A stretch of DNA of 64,000 bases from JAZKBN01 sp040388605 (GTDB lineage: Bacteria > Bacteroidota > Bacteroidia > Cytophagales > Flexibacteraceae): NCBI GenBank assembly GCA_040388605.1, contig JAZKBN010000052.1, positions 1-64,000 of the forward strand, given 5' to 3'. Numbering within the stretch: position 1 is the stretch's first letter; each line of letters starts with the position of its first letter. This document shows positions 26,697-34,938 of this stretch, one piece after another. Under the pieces are notes generated by a model. The model saw nothing but the letters and a program-made list of their open reading frames with translations, was not told where the DNA came from and searched no databases. The translations under genes and the position numbers were made by a program.

Positions 26697-27422
26697 ATGA
26701 ACCAGGACCATCTCTTGGAAAAGCAGGAAACCGATCAGGACCAAAGCCTGGTTAACCTTGCCTCCCGACCCATCAGTCGTAAAAACTTTATGCTTTTCAG
26801 CGGCGCCACTGCTGTTTCGGCCATCCTGCTGCAATCATGCAGTAAAGATGATGACAACACCCCGGCCTCTGCCGATGTAACCCTCACCAACGACGATTAC
26901 GGCGTGCTCAATTACGCCTATGCCCTTGAGCAGCTTGAAGCAGCATTTTATACCCAGGTTGTGGCAACCCCCTATACCGGCATTACCGCTTCTGAAAAAA
27001 CCATGCTTACCGATATTATGTACCACGAAGTTGCCCACGTGGCTTTCCTGAAAGCAGCATTAGGTACAAAAGCCATAGGCAGCCTGACCCCCGATTTTTC
27101 AAGCATTGATTTCACCAGCAAAACTTCGGTGCTTACAACGGCACAGACGTTTGAAGACCTTGGCGTATCGGCCTACAACGGCGTTGCCAAACATATTAAA
27201 GATGCCAATTACCTCTTGGCTGCCGGTAAAATTGTTTCGGTAGAGGCACGCCATGCCGCCATTATACGCGAAACACTGAACCCGAATACCGCTGCATTTG
27301 CATCGGCCCCAACTGTGGCCACCGCCACGGGCTTAGATACCCTGCATACCGTGCCTGAAGTTTTGGCCGCAGCAGGAAAGTATATTAAGAACAAAATTAC
27401 CTCTAACCTGCCCACCACGTAA
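26697..27422 (+). CDS. Ferritin-like domain protein, lipobox/Tat-like leader
   Basis: The 241-residue protein starts with a polar region, then SRKNFMLFSGATAVSAILLQSCSKDD, which combines an RK-type Tat-like motif, a hydrophobic segment and a lipobox cysteine (about residue 48). The mature part is a four-helix ferritin-like domain with diiron-type ligands: Glu in YALEQLEAAFY, E-x2-H in MYHEVAHVAFL, Glu in TFEDLGVSAY and E-x2-H in VEARHAAII. Such proteins (Ferritin_2 group) are found in pairs in many Bacteroidota; their substrate is unproven, and iron storage or oxidase roles are guesses. The second gene of the pair follows 56 bp downstream. Confidence 0.85.
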   Translation: MNQDHLLEKQETDQDQSLVNLASRPISRKNFMLFSGATAVSAILLQSCSKDDDNTPASADVTLTNDDYGVLNYAYALEQLEAAFYTQVVATPYTGITASEKTMLTDIMYHEVAHVAFLKAALGTKAIGSLTPDFSSIDFTSKTSVLTTAQTFEDLGVSAYNGVAKHIKDANYLLAAGKIVSVEARHAAIIRETLNPNTAAFASAPTVATATGLDTLHTVPEVLAAAGKYIKNKITSNLPTT

Positions 27423-27478
27423 GAGCCGGGGTAATTGCACCTGTTAATTAATATTCACCCAACAAAAATCTAAGCAAA

Positions 27479-28360
27479 ATGTTACTTCAGAATATATTCA
27501 AAATGTTGGACCTCAACGTTATAGACGACGAGACCAACTCAAAATTACAGAGCCGCAGAATGGCTATTGAAAAAGCAGGCAGGTTCGGCGCCAAGGTTGC
27601 GGCAGCCACCTTGCCGGTAGTGCTTACCATGCTCCCACGAATTGTTAAAGCCCAAACCCAATCGGCGGTAGATGTGCTTAATTATGCGCTCACCCTTGAG
27701 CACCTGGAAGCATCTTTCTACAATATTGCTATTGGCAATGCATCTAATATTGCCAACGGCATAGGCGCAGTAACCTTAGATGCCAATGCAAAACGCATTG
27801 TTGATCTTATTGCCGCCCACGAAACCGCCCACGTTAAATTGCTCCGCGATGCCCTTGTGGCCGCAAACGCTTTAACTGCCGCTGACCCCACCGTAAACAC
27901 CTACGACTGGACCGCCAAAGGCAACCTTGGTACCGACAAAGGCGCAGCCTTTGCAGACCAGGCCACTTTCCTTACCGTTGCGCAGGCATTCGAAGATACT
28001 GGTGTTCGTGCCTATAAAGGCCGTGCCGGCGAGCTTGTTGGCGATATGACCTATTTGCCCATAGCCCTTTCCATTCACTCTGTTGAAGCAAGGCACGCTG
28101 CGGCCATCCGTATGCTTCGCGGGCAAAAAGGCTGGGTTACAGGCGGCACATCCACCTCTAACGGAACACCGGCTTTCACCAACGGGGTTTACGCTGCAAG
28201 CGCAACATCGCCGGGCGAAGACAACACCACGCAGGCAGGGGTAGATCTTAAAAGCCTATCTGCATTAAGCACCTATTCTGCCGGCAGTCTTGGCGAAGCC
28301 TTTGATGAACCTTTGGAACCCACAACCGTATTAGCCATTGCCGGCCTGTTCCTGAAATAG
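27479..28360 (+). CDS. Second ferritin-like domain protein
   Basis: The 293-residue protein begins with a basic segment (SRRMAIEKAGRFGAKVAAATLPVVL), a Tat-like leader ending near IVKAQ at about residue 59. The ferritin-like domain repeats the ligand pattern of the preceding gene: YALTLEHLEASFY, AHETAHVKLL, AFEDTGVRAY and VEARHAAAIRML, so the two are paralogues. It lacks a lipobox, so it should be a soluble periplasmic partner to the lipoprotein. A Gly/Thr/Ser-rich insert (about 219-255) separates helix 4 from the C-terminus. A strong hairpin follows. Confidence 0.85.
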   Translation: MLLQNIFKMLDLNVIDDETNSKLQSRRMAIEKAGRFGAKVAAATLPVVLTMLPRIVKAQTQSAVDVLNYALTLEHLEASFYNIAIGNASNIANGIGAVTLDANAKRIVDLIAAHETAHVKLLRDALVAANALTAADPTVNTYDWTAKGNLGTDKGAAFADQATFLTVAQAFEDTGVRAYKGRAGELVGDMTYLPIALSIHSVEARHAAAIRMLRGQKGWVTGGTSTSNGTPAFTNGVYAASATSPGEDNTTQAGVDLKSLSALSTYSAGSLGEAFDEPLEPTTVLAIAGLFLK

Positions 28361-28420
28361 GATTCACGCGGTTAAATATTGGCCTTGTTTTATTGACGGA
28401 AAACAATTAGCATGTTTATG

Positions 28421-28447
28421 AAATGCCTGCAAGCAATTGCAGGCATT
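28421..28447 (+). terminator. Hairpin terminator
   Basis: aaatgcctgcaa / ttgcaggcattt is a perfect 12-bp stem with a 3-nt loop and a T run; it ends the ferritin-like operon. Confidence 0.8.
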
Positions 28448-28494
28448 TTCGTTTGTATGCAGCCGGGTTTAAGGCTAAACACGGGCAAAACCCT

Positions 28495-28502
28495 TACCTT
28501 TG
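28495..28502 (+). promoter_or_regulatory. Bacteroidota -7 element of gltX
   Basis: TACCTTTG matches TAnnTTTG, 47 bp before the gltX ATG. Confidence 0.5.
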
Positions 28503-28549
28503 CACCCGAATCAGGGCCATGTTGCAAAATGCGCCCGGATTAATACACA

Positions 28550-30097
28550 ATGGAAAGAGAAGTAAGGGTTCGTTTTGCGCCCAGCCCAACCGGTTCGCTG
28601 CATATTGGCGGCGTGCGTACGGCTTTATATAATTACCTGCTGGCTAAACAGACAGGCGGCAAATTCATTATCCGTATAGAGGATACCGACCAAAACCGCT
28701 TTGTTCCCGGCGCCGAAGAATACATTTTTGAATCATTAGCCTGGTGCGGCATTACCCCTGACGAAGGCCCCAACGAAGGCGGACCTTTTGCCCCCTATCG
28801 CCAAAGTGAGCGCAAGCCTATGTATATGGCTTTTGCCCAACGCCTTGTTGATGAAGGCAATGCCTATTACGCTTTCGATACTTCTGAAGAGCTTGACGAA
28901 ATGCGCGAGCGCCTGAAAATGGCCAAGGTGGTGGCTCCCCAGTACAATGCCATTACCCGGGCCACCATGAAAAACAGCCTCACCCTGCCCGAAGACGAGG
29001 TTAAGGCCCGCCTCGCAAGCGGCGACCCCTATGTGATTCGCCTGAAAGTACCCCGCAAAGAGGAAATTCGCCTGCACGATATGATTCGCGGCTGGGTAAT
29101 GGTGCACAGCAGCACGCTTGATGATAAGGTGCTCATGAAGTCAGACGGCATGCCCACTTACCACCTTGCCAACGTGGTGGATGACCATTTAATGGAAATC
29201 TCACATGTGATTCGCGGTGAAGAATGGCTGCCATCGGCCCCTACCCACGTTTTGCTGTACCGTGCATTCGGCTGGGAAGATACCATGCCGCAATTTGCCC
29301 ACCTGCCCCTGCTGCTCAAGCCCGACGGTAACGGAAAGCTCAGCAAGCGCGACGGCGATGCCCTTGGCTTCCCCGTATTCCCTATTGCTTATACCGACCA
29401 GGCTACCGGAAATACCGTTTCCGGATTCCGTGAAAGCGGTTATTTGCCTGAGGCTATGGTGAACTTCCTGGCCTTTCTCGGCTGGAACCCAGGTACCCAA
29501 CAGGAAATTTTCAGCATGGATGAGCTCGTTAAAGCCTTCAGCGTGGAACGCATAGGCAAGAGCGGCACCAAGTTCGATATAGAAAAAGCGCGTTGGTTCA
29601 ACAAGCAATACCTGCACGCCCGTCCCGATGCCGAGCTGGCCGGCTACCTGAAAGCAGGCCTTGAAGAAATTGGTATCAGCATAGGCGACGATGCCGCCCT
29701 GCGTGCCATGACCCTTGTAAAAGACCGCACCACCTACCCTAAAGATTTCGCCACAGAAGCAGCTATACTTTTCCAAAAGCCTGATTCTTATGATGAAAAA
29801 GTTGCCAACAGCAAATGGACAGATGATGCTGTGGCTGTTATAGGCACTTTAGCCGATGCGCTTGAAAACCTGCCCTTCGTAACTGCCGCAGATGCCGGGC
29901 ACCTGTTCCATGAAACTGCAGATAAGCTGCAGATTAAAGCAGGCAAAGCCATGCAGCCCCTTCGTTTGGCCATTACCGGTAAAGGCGCCGGGCCTGATCT
30001 TATGACCATGATAGAAATTCTTGGCCCTAAAGAAACCGCCGCCCGCATTCGTACCGCCATTCATGAGCTGAAAGGTTTTATACCCGTTAAAGCTTAA
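28550..30097 (+). CDS. gltX: Glutamate--tRNA ligase
   Basis: The 515-residue class I synthetase starts with the HIGH-type motif SPTGSLHIGG (His18) after RVRFAPSP. The second signature GKLSKRDGD (near residue 265) binds ATP. The anticodon-binding C-terminal domain (about 340-515) is complete. It charges tRNA-Glu with glutamate in the cytoplasm. The length and the IRGEEWLPSAPTH segment are typical of bacterial GluRS. A -7 box lies 47 bp upstream. The following SPOR-like gene starts 51 bp downstream and may share the transcript. Confidence 0.97.
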   Translation: MEREVRVRFAPSPTGSLHIGGVRTALYNYLLAKQTGGKFIIRIEDTDQNRFVPGAEEYIFESLAWCGITPDEGPNEGGPFAPYRQSERKPMYMAFAQRLVDEGNAYYAFDTSEELDEMRERLKMAKVVAPQYNAITRATMKNSLTLPEDEVKARLASGDPYVIRLKVPRKEEIRLHDMIRGWVMVHSSTLDDKVLMKSDGMPTYHLANVVDDHLMEISHVIRGEEWLPSAPTHVLLYRAFGWEDTMPQFAHLPLLLKPDGNGKLSKRDGDALGFPVFPIAYTDQATGNTVSGFRESGYLPEAMVNFLAFLGWNPGTQQEIFSMDELVKAFSVERIGKSGTKFDIEKARWFNKQYLHARPDAELAGYLKAGLEEIGISIGDDAALRAMTLVKDRTTYPKDFATEAAILFQKPDSYDEKVANSKWTDDAVAVIGTLADALENLPFVTAADAGHLFHETADKLQIKAGKAMQPLRLAITGKGAGPDLMTMIEILGPKETAARIRTAIHELKGFIPVKA

Positions 30098-30148
30098 ATC
30101 CGGGAACCCGGCCCCGCTTGCCGGAACTTATTGTTTACAATTTTGCCT

Positions 30149-30667
30149 ATGTGCTTCCGCAACCTTGTTTCCCGGTTTTGTACCCTTAATGCTTTGGGTA
30201 CATGTATCGGCATTTCAGCAGTCTGGCTGCTCTTTGGTTGCGGCAGCGCATACGCGCAAAAACCCGACGACAGCCTCAGCCGATTCAGGCCCCGTTACAT
30301 TGCCCCTCCGCCGCCTGCCAGGCCTGTAGAAGACCCGAAGGCGCCCGTTGTGCCGGTTAACCAGATTAATGCCCAAATTCAGCAGCTCATGGACAGCATT
30401 GCTGAAAACAACCGCCGCATTACCGGTTCGCAGGGTTACCGCATATCTGTTTACACCGGCAACAGCCGCGATATTGCCATGACCGGGCGCGATAAAATTT
30501 ATAAGCTGTACCCCGAGCTCCGTGTTTACCTTACCTATAAGCTGCCCACCTTCAAGCTTAAAATAGGCGACTACTTTAATAAGTTCGATGCCCAAAGGGC
30601 TTACGAAAAAATTAAAGCTGAATTCCCGGAAGCTGTAATTGTGCAGGACGAAATTAACGTTCGCTGA
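30149..30667 (+). CDS. Exported SPOR-like domain protein
   Basis: Starting at the ATG at 30149, the 172-residue protein has a signal peptide (LNALGTCIGISAVWLLFGCGSAYAQ). A proline-rich stretch (PRYIAPPPPARPVEDPK) leads to a C-terminal domain of about 75 residues with the alternating pattern of SPOR domains: YRISVYTGNSRD, then LKIGDYFNKFDAQRAYEKIKAEFPEAVIVQDEI. SPOR domains bind denuded peptidoglycan glycan strands. The Cys in the leader (FGCGS) could also act as a lipobox. An AraC-type regulator starts 12 bp downstream. Confidence 0.7.
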   Translation: MCFRNLVSRFCTLNALGTCIGISAVWLLFGCGSAYAQKPDDSLSRFRPRYIAPPPPARPVEDPKAPVVPVNQINAQIQQLMDSIAENNRRITGSQGYRISVYTGNSRDIAMTGRDKIYKLYPELRVYLTYKLPTFKLKIGDYFNKFDAQRAYEKIKAEFPEAVIVQDEINVR

Positions 30668-30679
30668 TACATTCTTATA

Positions 30680-31072
30680 ATGCCCTTACCCAAACGCATC
30701 GTTTCCCGGAAAGATGAAATAACCTCAGATTTTATGAAGGAGGTTGAAATTCACATGCTTGATATCCTGGAAGGTCGCGCCACGCACATGTACCGCATTA
30801 AGCACTTTGCCGAGCGGCTTTTTATACATCCCACGCATTTGAGCAATACCATTTATTTAACCACCGGCAAATCTCCCTGCGATTTTTTGGTTGCCCGCTT
30901 AATGGAATACACCTATAAGCTTTTGCAGGATCCTGCTATTCCTATTGCAGAAGTATCTGAACGGCTAACATTTGATGAGCCTACTAATTTTACCAAGTTC
31001 TTTAAGCAGAATGCAGGCATTACGCCCCGTATGTACCGCAAACAATTGGGCCTTATGAAGCAGGCAGCCTGA
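30680..31072 (+). CDS. AraC-type HTH transcriptional regulator (DNA-binding domain only)
   Basis: A 130-residue protein made almost entirely of the AraC DNA-binding domain. The first helix-turn-helix is in IKHFAERLFIHPTHLSNTIY and the second in VSERLTFDEPTNFTKFFKQ, followed by the GITPRMYRK signature. No ligand-binding domain is present, a form common in Bacteroidota. Only 12 bp separate it from the SPOR-like gene, so they are likely co-transcribed; its targets are unknown. Confidence 0.88.
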   Translation: MPLPKRIVSRKDEITSDFMKEVEIHMLDILEGRATHMYRIKHFAERLFIHPTHLSNTIYLTTGKSPCDFLVARLMEYTYKLLQDPAIPIAEVSERLTFDEPTNFTKFFKQNAGITPRMYRKQLGLMKQAA

Positions 31073-31289
31073 GTATAGCCTGCATGTAACAGGTTTACCA
31101 ACGGCTTCCTTTTTTGTAAATTACTAATACCACGGATTTAACACAAAGGCCACTTCTTCTGTTAAGACTCATTTTCCGAAAGTTATAGGCGTTGCCTGAT
31201 AAGCTAGTTCATATTTTATTTAAACATTTATCCGGATTGCTTACATTCAGGCCGGAATTCTAATTCCCCGAACTTATAGAGAACATTTT

Positions 31290-32009
31290 ATGATTCATTC
31301 TTTTAAAAACCTGATCGCTTTATGTGCAATTTTCTCCTTTGCAATGTTTTCATGTGCAAGGCATAATTACCAGGCACATTTTCCGAATAAAGGCTACCAT
31401 ATAACTGCAGCAGTTAAGCCACCCAACACAAATTTGCAGCGAACCGATTTGAGCATAAAAAGAAGCAGCGCAAAAACTGCCTTCCTGCCGCAGCAGGCAA
31501 CAGTTGTAAAAGCGATTGCTAACAAAACAAAGTCCAGGGCCGGGGCAATTACCGCAGCAATGCCGGATACCAAACCTGTAAAAGCCGATGGACAATTATC
31601 AGTATCGGTCATGAGGCAGGTAATGGCGAGAACGCAGGCCAGGCACGCCAGGGTAATAAAGATGGCAGCTTCGGCATTCAGGTACAATGCCAAGGAAGAG
31701 CCGCCTGTGCAAATGAATTTAAAAAGCCAGTTTACGGCACTGGCACTTGCTTTTCCTTTCCTTGCAGGTTTTTTCGGGATTCACAGGTTTTACCTTGGTT
31801 ATACCGGTAACGGAATCCTGCGGCTTATAATAGGCATTATTGCCTTTGCCGCAATTATAGCTTTCGTTTCTACAGGAGATATAAGTGCAATTCCTACTAT
31901 AATTGTTTATGGTGGCTTTGTATTCATTTGGGCGTTTATAGATTTTCTACGCATTATTGGCGGAGATCTGAAACCCAAGAACGGCGGCGATTATATTTAT
32001 GACCTGTAA
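31290..32009 (+). CDS. TM2-domain lipoprotein, copy 1
   Basis: The 239-residue protein starts with a lipoprotein leader (MIHSFKNLIALCAIFSFAMFSC, acylated Cys22) followed by the conserved RHNYQAHFP segment. A basic Ser/Thr/Lys-rich linker (about 40-145) includes RTQARHARVIKMAASAF. The C-terminus is a TM2 domain: FPFLAGFFGIHRFYLGYTG, a second hydrophobic hairpin and a final DFLRIIGGDLKPKNGGDYIYDL tail. A similar gene lies at 32575 and a decayed copy between them. TM2 proteins occur in many phyla with no defined biochemical role. The lipoprotein-TM2 fusion suggests attachment at the outer face of the inner membrane or in the outer membrane. Confidence 0.8.
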   Translation: MIHSFKNLIALCAIFSFAMFSCARHNYQAHFPNKGYHITAAVKPPNTNLQRTDLSIKRSSAKTAFLPQQATVVKAIANKTKSRAGAITAAMPDTKPVKADGQLSVSVMRQVMARTQARHARVIKMAASAFRYNAKEEPPVQMNLKSQFTALALAFPFLAGFFGIHRFYLGYTGNGILRLIIGIIAFAAIIAFVSTGDISAIPTIIVYGGFVFIWAFIDFLRIIGGDLKPKNGGDYIYDL

Positions 32010-32050
32010 TACCCGGCCTGCTCAGTCACATCATTCGTTAATACCTAGGA

Positions 32051-32484
32051 ATGGACATTTTGAGAAATGCAGGTTTTCAGAAATCATCAGTTCAGGTGTT
32101 TTCGAAATATGCGGGGGTAGTAATTCTGATATGCCTGTCGGCGGGCTTGGTTTCCTGTGACCGACAAAATTAGGCTGCGCATTTCCCTCCAATTACATAA
32201 TGTAAAACCGGAGCAGGCTGATTTACATACAGCTGCATCGTTACAAGGCCGGTTTTCTCCAAAACGCAGGCAAGGCATTTACGGGTAATGAAGTTGGCAG
32301 CTTCGCTGGTTAACCCGGGTGTTAAAGACCTGGCACCGGGGAGCCTTGGTAATAACAAATCCCGATTGCCGCCCGGGCTATAAACGGCAGCCGGTTGCTC
32401 GTATGGGCCCTAATTGATTTTATCAGGATTATGCTCGGCAAACTGAAAACTAAAGACGGCAGCGATTATATTCATGATTTGTAA
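32051..32484 (+). pseudogene. Decayed TM2-lipoprotein copy
   Basis: Translation from the ATG at 32051 gives a lipoprotein leader (VVILICLSAGLVSC) and then DRQN, TAG, AAHFP: the TAG replaces the Tyr of the conserved NYQAHFP motif. More stops follow, but KTQARHLRVMKLAASL (32270-32320) matches RTQARHARVIKMAASAF of copy 1. In a different frame the end (ALIDFIRIMLGKLKTKDGSDYIHDL, stop 32482-32484) matches the C-terminus of copy 1. The TM2 hydrophobic core between them is missing. This is therefore a pseudogene with nonsense changes, a frameshift and an internal deletion of about 50-60 codons. Confidence 0.85.
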
Positions 32485-32574
32485 ACCGTTTAAGTAAACT
32501 GCCTTTAGCGGCCCTAAACATAACCAACCTGCTTCAGGGCTGTAGTTTTATACACCGGTAACCCAAATTAAGAA

Positions 32575-33270
32575 ATGACCTTCCGGAATTTTAATGCCTG
32601 TAAATATTTACTGCTGATACTCAGTCTGCTTACAGGCTTTAGCGCCTGCCACAGGCATCATTACCAAGCTCATTTCCCCGGTAAAAAATATGGTTTGCAT
32701 GGTGCCTCAGTCAGAACGCAACCTTCATCACCTGGAGCTTTATGCACAGAGCCTGTAATTGATCCCGGAATTGCTGTGAATGCAAAACCGGCAGGTTCGA
32801 TTAGGCATTCTGACAGTAATAAGAAAAGCAGGTATGCAAACGTCGGCAAAGCCGGAATTGCAGCAGGTGCATTAACGGCATCAATAAAAGGAAGAAGCAG
32901 TAAAAGTGCTGAATCAGCCCTGAAAGGCCTACGAACTTCGGTTCTTACGGCTTCATTAAACAGTCTTAAATTGGCTTATTATAAGAAGGGCGATAAAAAC
33001 AAAGGCCTGACCATATTAATTGCCTTTCCGTTTCTTACCGGTCTTTTAGGGGTTTATTACTTCTACCTGGGTTATCATAAAAAAGGCTGGCTTTGGCTGG
33101 GCATTACAGCATTAACTTTCATTGTCGGCGTTTTAGCTGAAACAGGTGACCCTTTTGCAATTACCGCAGTGGTTTTGCTTGTCTTAACCATGATGATTCG
33201 TTGCTTAATTGATTTTGTTAAAATCCTGTCGAACAACTTAACCCCTGCACACGGAGATTATTACCATTGA
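32575..33270 (+). CDS. TM2-domain lipoprotein, copy 2
   Basis: The 231-residue paralogue of the gene at 31290 starts with a lipoprotein leader (KYLLLILSLLTGFSAC, Cys about 25) and the conserved RHHYQAHFPGKKY segment. A variable Ser/Ala/Lys-rich linker follows (about 40-140). The C-terminal TM2 domain begins with FPFLTGLLGVYYFYLGYHKKGW and ends in DFVKILSNNLTPAHGDYYH, aligning with the tail of copy 1. The linker is diverged much more than the two ends, so only the lipid anchor/HFP motif and the TM2 unit appear constrained. Function unknown. Confidence 0.78.
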   Translation: MTFRNFNACKYLLLILSLLTGFSACHRHHYQAHFPGKKYGLHGASVRTQPSSPGALCTEPVIDPGIAVNAKPAGSIRHSDSNKKSRYANVGKAGIAAGALTASIKGRSSKSAESALKGLRTSVLTASLNSLKLAYYKKGDKNKGLTILIAFPFLTGLLGVYYFYLGYHKKGWLWLGITALTFIVGVLAETGDPFAITAVVLLVLTMMIRCLIDFVKILSNNLTPAHGDYYH

Positions 33271-33507
33271 GCAACATCGCCAAAAGCGCATATTGCTAAG
33301 CTATACCTATCTGTATTAAATTTCGGGATTGTTTTCTCTATAAGATTTATGCAGGCTGTGCTGTTATTCTTTTAACCGCATACCCGGCTATGTTCAAACC
33401 CGACAGCTGCATTCTCAAACTTAGAACTTAACAGGCGAATACAGTAATGGCTTCTTATCCCGCTTTTTATTCCTTTTCCCAAAATTCCGGCTTTGCCATT
33501 TAAAGCC

Positions 33508-33515
33508 TACCTTTG
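33508..33515 (+). promoter_or_regulatory. Bacteroidota -7 element of the arginine deiminase gene
   Basis: TACCTTTG matches TAnnTTTG, 47 bp before the ATG at 33563. Confidence 0.5.
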
Positions 33516-33562
33516 CTGCCCGAAAGCAAATTGCATCCTTTAAATCCTTTCTGCTACTGTTA

Positions 33563-34816
33563 ATGCACCCACTCCGCGACCCCCTGAAACTACGCCTGAA
33601 CAGCGAGTACGGCACTTTAAGAGCCGTGCTCATGCACCGTCCCGGTGTTGAAATTGACCGTTTAACGCCTTACAATATAGGCGAATACCTTTTTGAAGAT
33701 ATGCCCTACCTGAGCGTTATGCAAAAAGAGCATGATGAATTCAGGAGCCTCATTAAAGGCGCAACCGGGGCCACCGTTTTTCGCCTGCACGAATTGCTTA
33801 TCGAGGTGCTTATAGATGATAACCTGCTGCACCGCGCCTTCGAGGTAGCCCTTGCCGAAACAAACCTGGTTCATTTGGCCGGCGATATTGTGGCCCGCCT
33901 GAGCACAGCCGAATGCGCAAACGTGCTTTTGGCCGGTATAAAAGTATATGAGCTTAAACGCAAGCTGAAGGCCCGCGACCTTGATCGCCTGCCCGACCAC
34001 AGCTATGTAATAAGCCCCAACCCCAACGTATATTTCATGCGCGATGCCGCAGCCGTTATACAAACCGGTATAATCAGCTGCCAGATGAAGCACCCCGTTC
34101 GCCACCGCGAAACCATGATTATGCGCCTCATCTTCGAGAATCATCCCTATTTCCGCGACAACTTTAACCTGCTGTACCCCAATAAGGATCTAAGTCTTGG
34201 TGATCGCAAGCAGTTCCCGACTATTGAAGGCGGAGATATTATTGTGCTCAGCGAAAAAGCCCTGGCAATTGGCAACAGCGAGCGCACCGATCCTGAAGCC
34301 ATACTCGAAGTAGCCAAACAGGTTTTACGCAGCAACCAGGTAGAGCGCGTGTACGAGGTTTTATTGCCTAAAAAACGCAACTTCATGCACCTCGATACCG
34401 TTTTCACCATTATTGATGAAAACCTGGTGGTAACCTATCCTGATGCTTTGCAGGCAGTTCTTGAAACCCGCGTACACCGCAAGGAAGGAGAAGACGAAAA
34501 CGGCGATACCATACTCAGCACCGAGGTATTGAATGAATCTCTGCTGAAAGTGCTTGAAAAAGAAATTGACTATCTCGAAATAATCAGCACCGGCGGCGGC
34601 AATCCTGATTACGCCATGCGTGAGCAGTGGTTCGATGGAGCGAATGTTTTTGCAATTGGTCCGCGCAGGGTTATAAGCTATAACCGGAACATACATACCA
34701 ACCGCGCCCTGCGCGAGGCAGGTGTTGAAGTGCTCACCATACCCAGCTCAGAGCTCAGCCGCGGCCTCGGGGGCCCAAGGTGCATGACCATGGCGCTTGA
34801 CAGGCAGGAGTTTTAG
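33563..34816 (+). CDS. arcA: Arginine deiminase
   Basis: The 417-residue enzyme hydrolyses L-arginine to citrulline and ammonia. It has the guanidino-modifying-enzyme fold: N-terminal EYGTLRAVLMHRPGVE, the PNPNVYFMRDAA segment with the substrate-binding Asp, IEGGDIIVLSE, the catalytic His in FMHLDTVFTIID, and the nucleophile C407 in GGPRCMTMAL near the C-terminus. The length and motifs match ArcA rather than agmatine deiminase. No arcB, arcC or arcD is adjacent, so the complete ADI pathway is not encoded here. It has its own -7 box and ends at a strong terminator. Confidence 0.9.
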   Translation: MHPLRDPLKLRLNSEYGTLRAVLMHRPGVEIDRLTPYNIGEYLFEDMPYLSVMQKEHDEFRSLIKGATGATVFRLHELLIEVLIDDNLLHRAFEVALAETNLVHLAGDIVARLSTAECANVLLAGIKVYELKRKLKARDLDRLPDHSYVISPNPNVYFMRDAAAVIQTGIISCQMKHPVRHRETMIMRLIFENHPYFRDNFNLLYPNKDLSLGDRKQFPTIEGGDIIVLSEKALAIGNSERTDPEAILEVAKQVLRSNQVERVYEVLLPKKRNFMHLDTVFTIIDENLVVTYPDALQAVLETRVHRKEGEDENGDTILSTEVLNESLLKVLEKEIDYLEIISTGGGNPDYAMREQWFDGANVFAIGPRRVISYNRNIHTNRALREAGVEVLTIPSSELSRGLGGPRCMTMALDRQEF

Positions 34817-34880
34817 AATGGTGTTGCTGCCTTTATCTTCATAAAGATAAGAAAACCAGGTTGCCTGCATTCAAAATAAA

Positions 34881-34929
34881 CAGCATAAAAAAAGGGTCCT
34901 GCCATGCGGCGGACCCTTTTTTTATGCTG
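34881..34929. terminator. Bidirectional hairpin terminator
   Basis: A perfect 19-bp stem (cagcataaaaaaagggtcc and its complement) with an 11-nt loop, between the convergent arcA and NADH dehydrogenase genes. Confidence 0.88.
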
Positions 34930-34938
34930 TTCTGAAAC

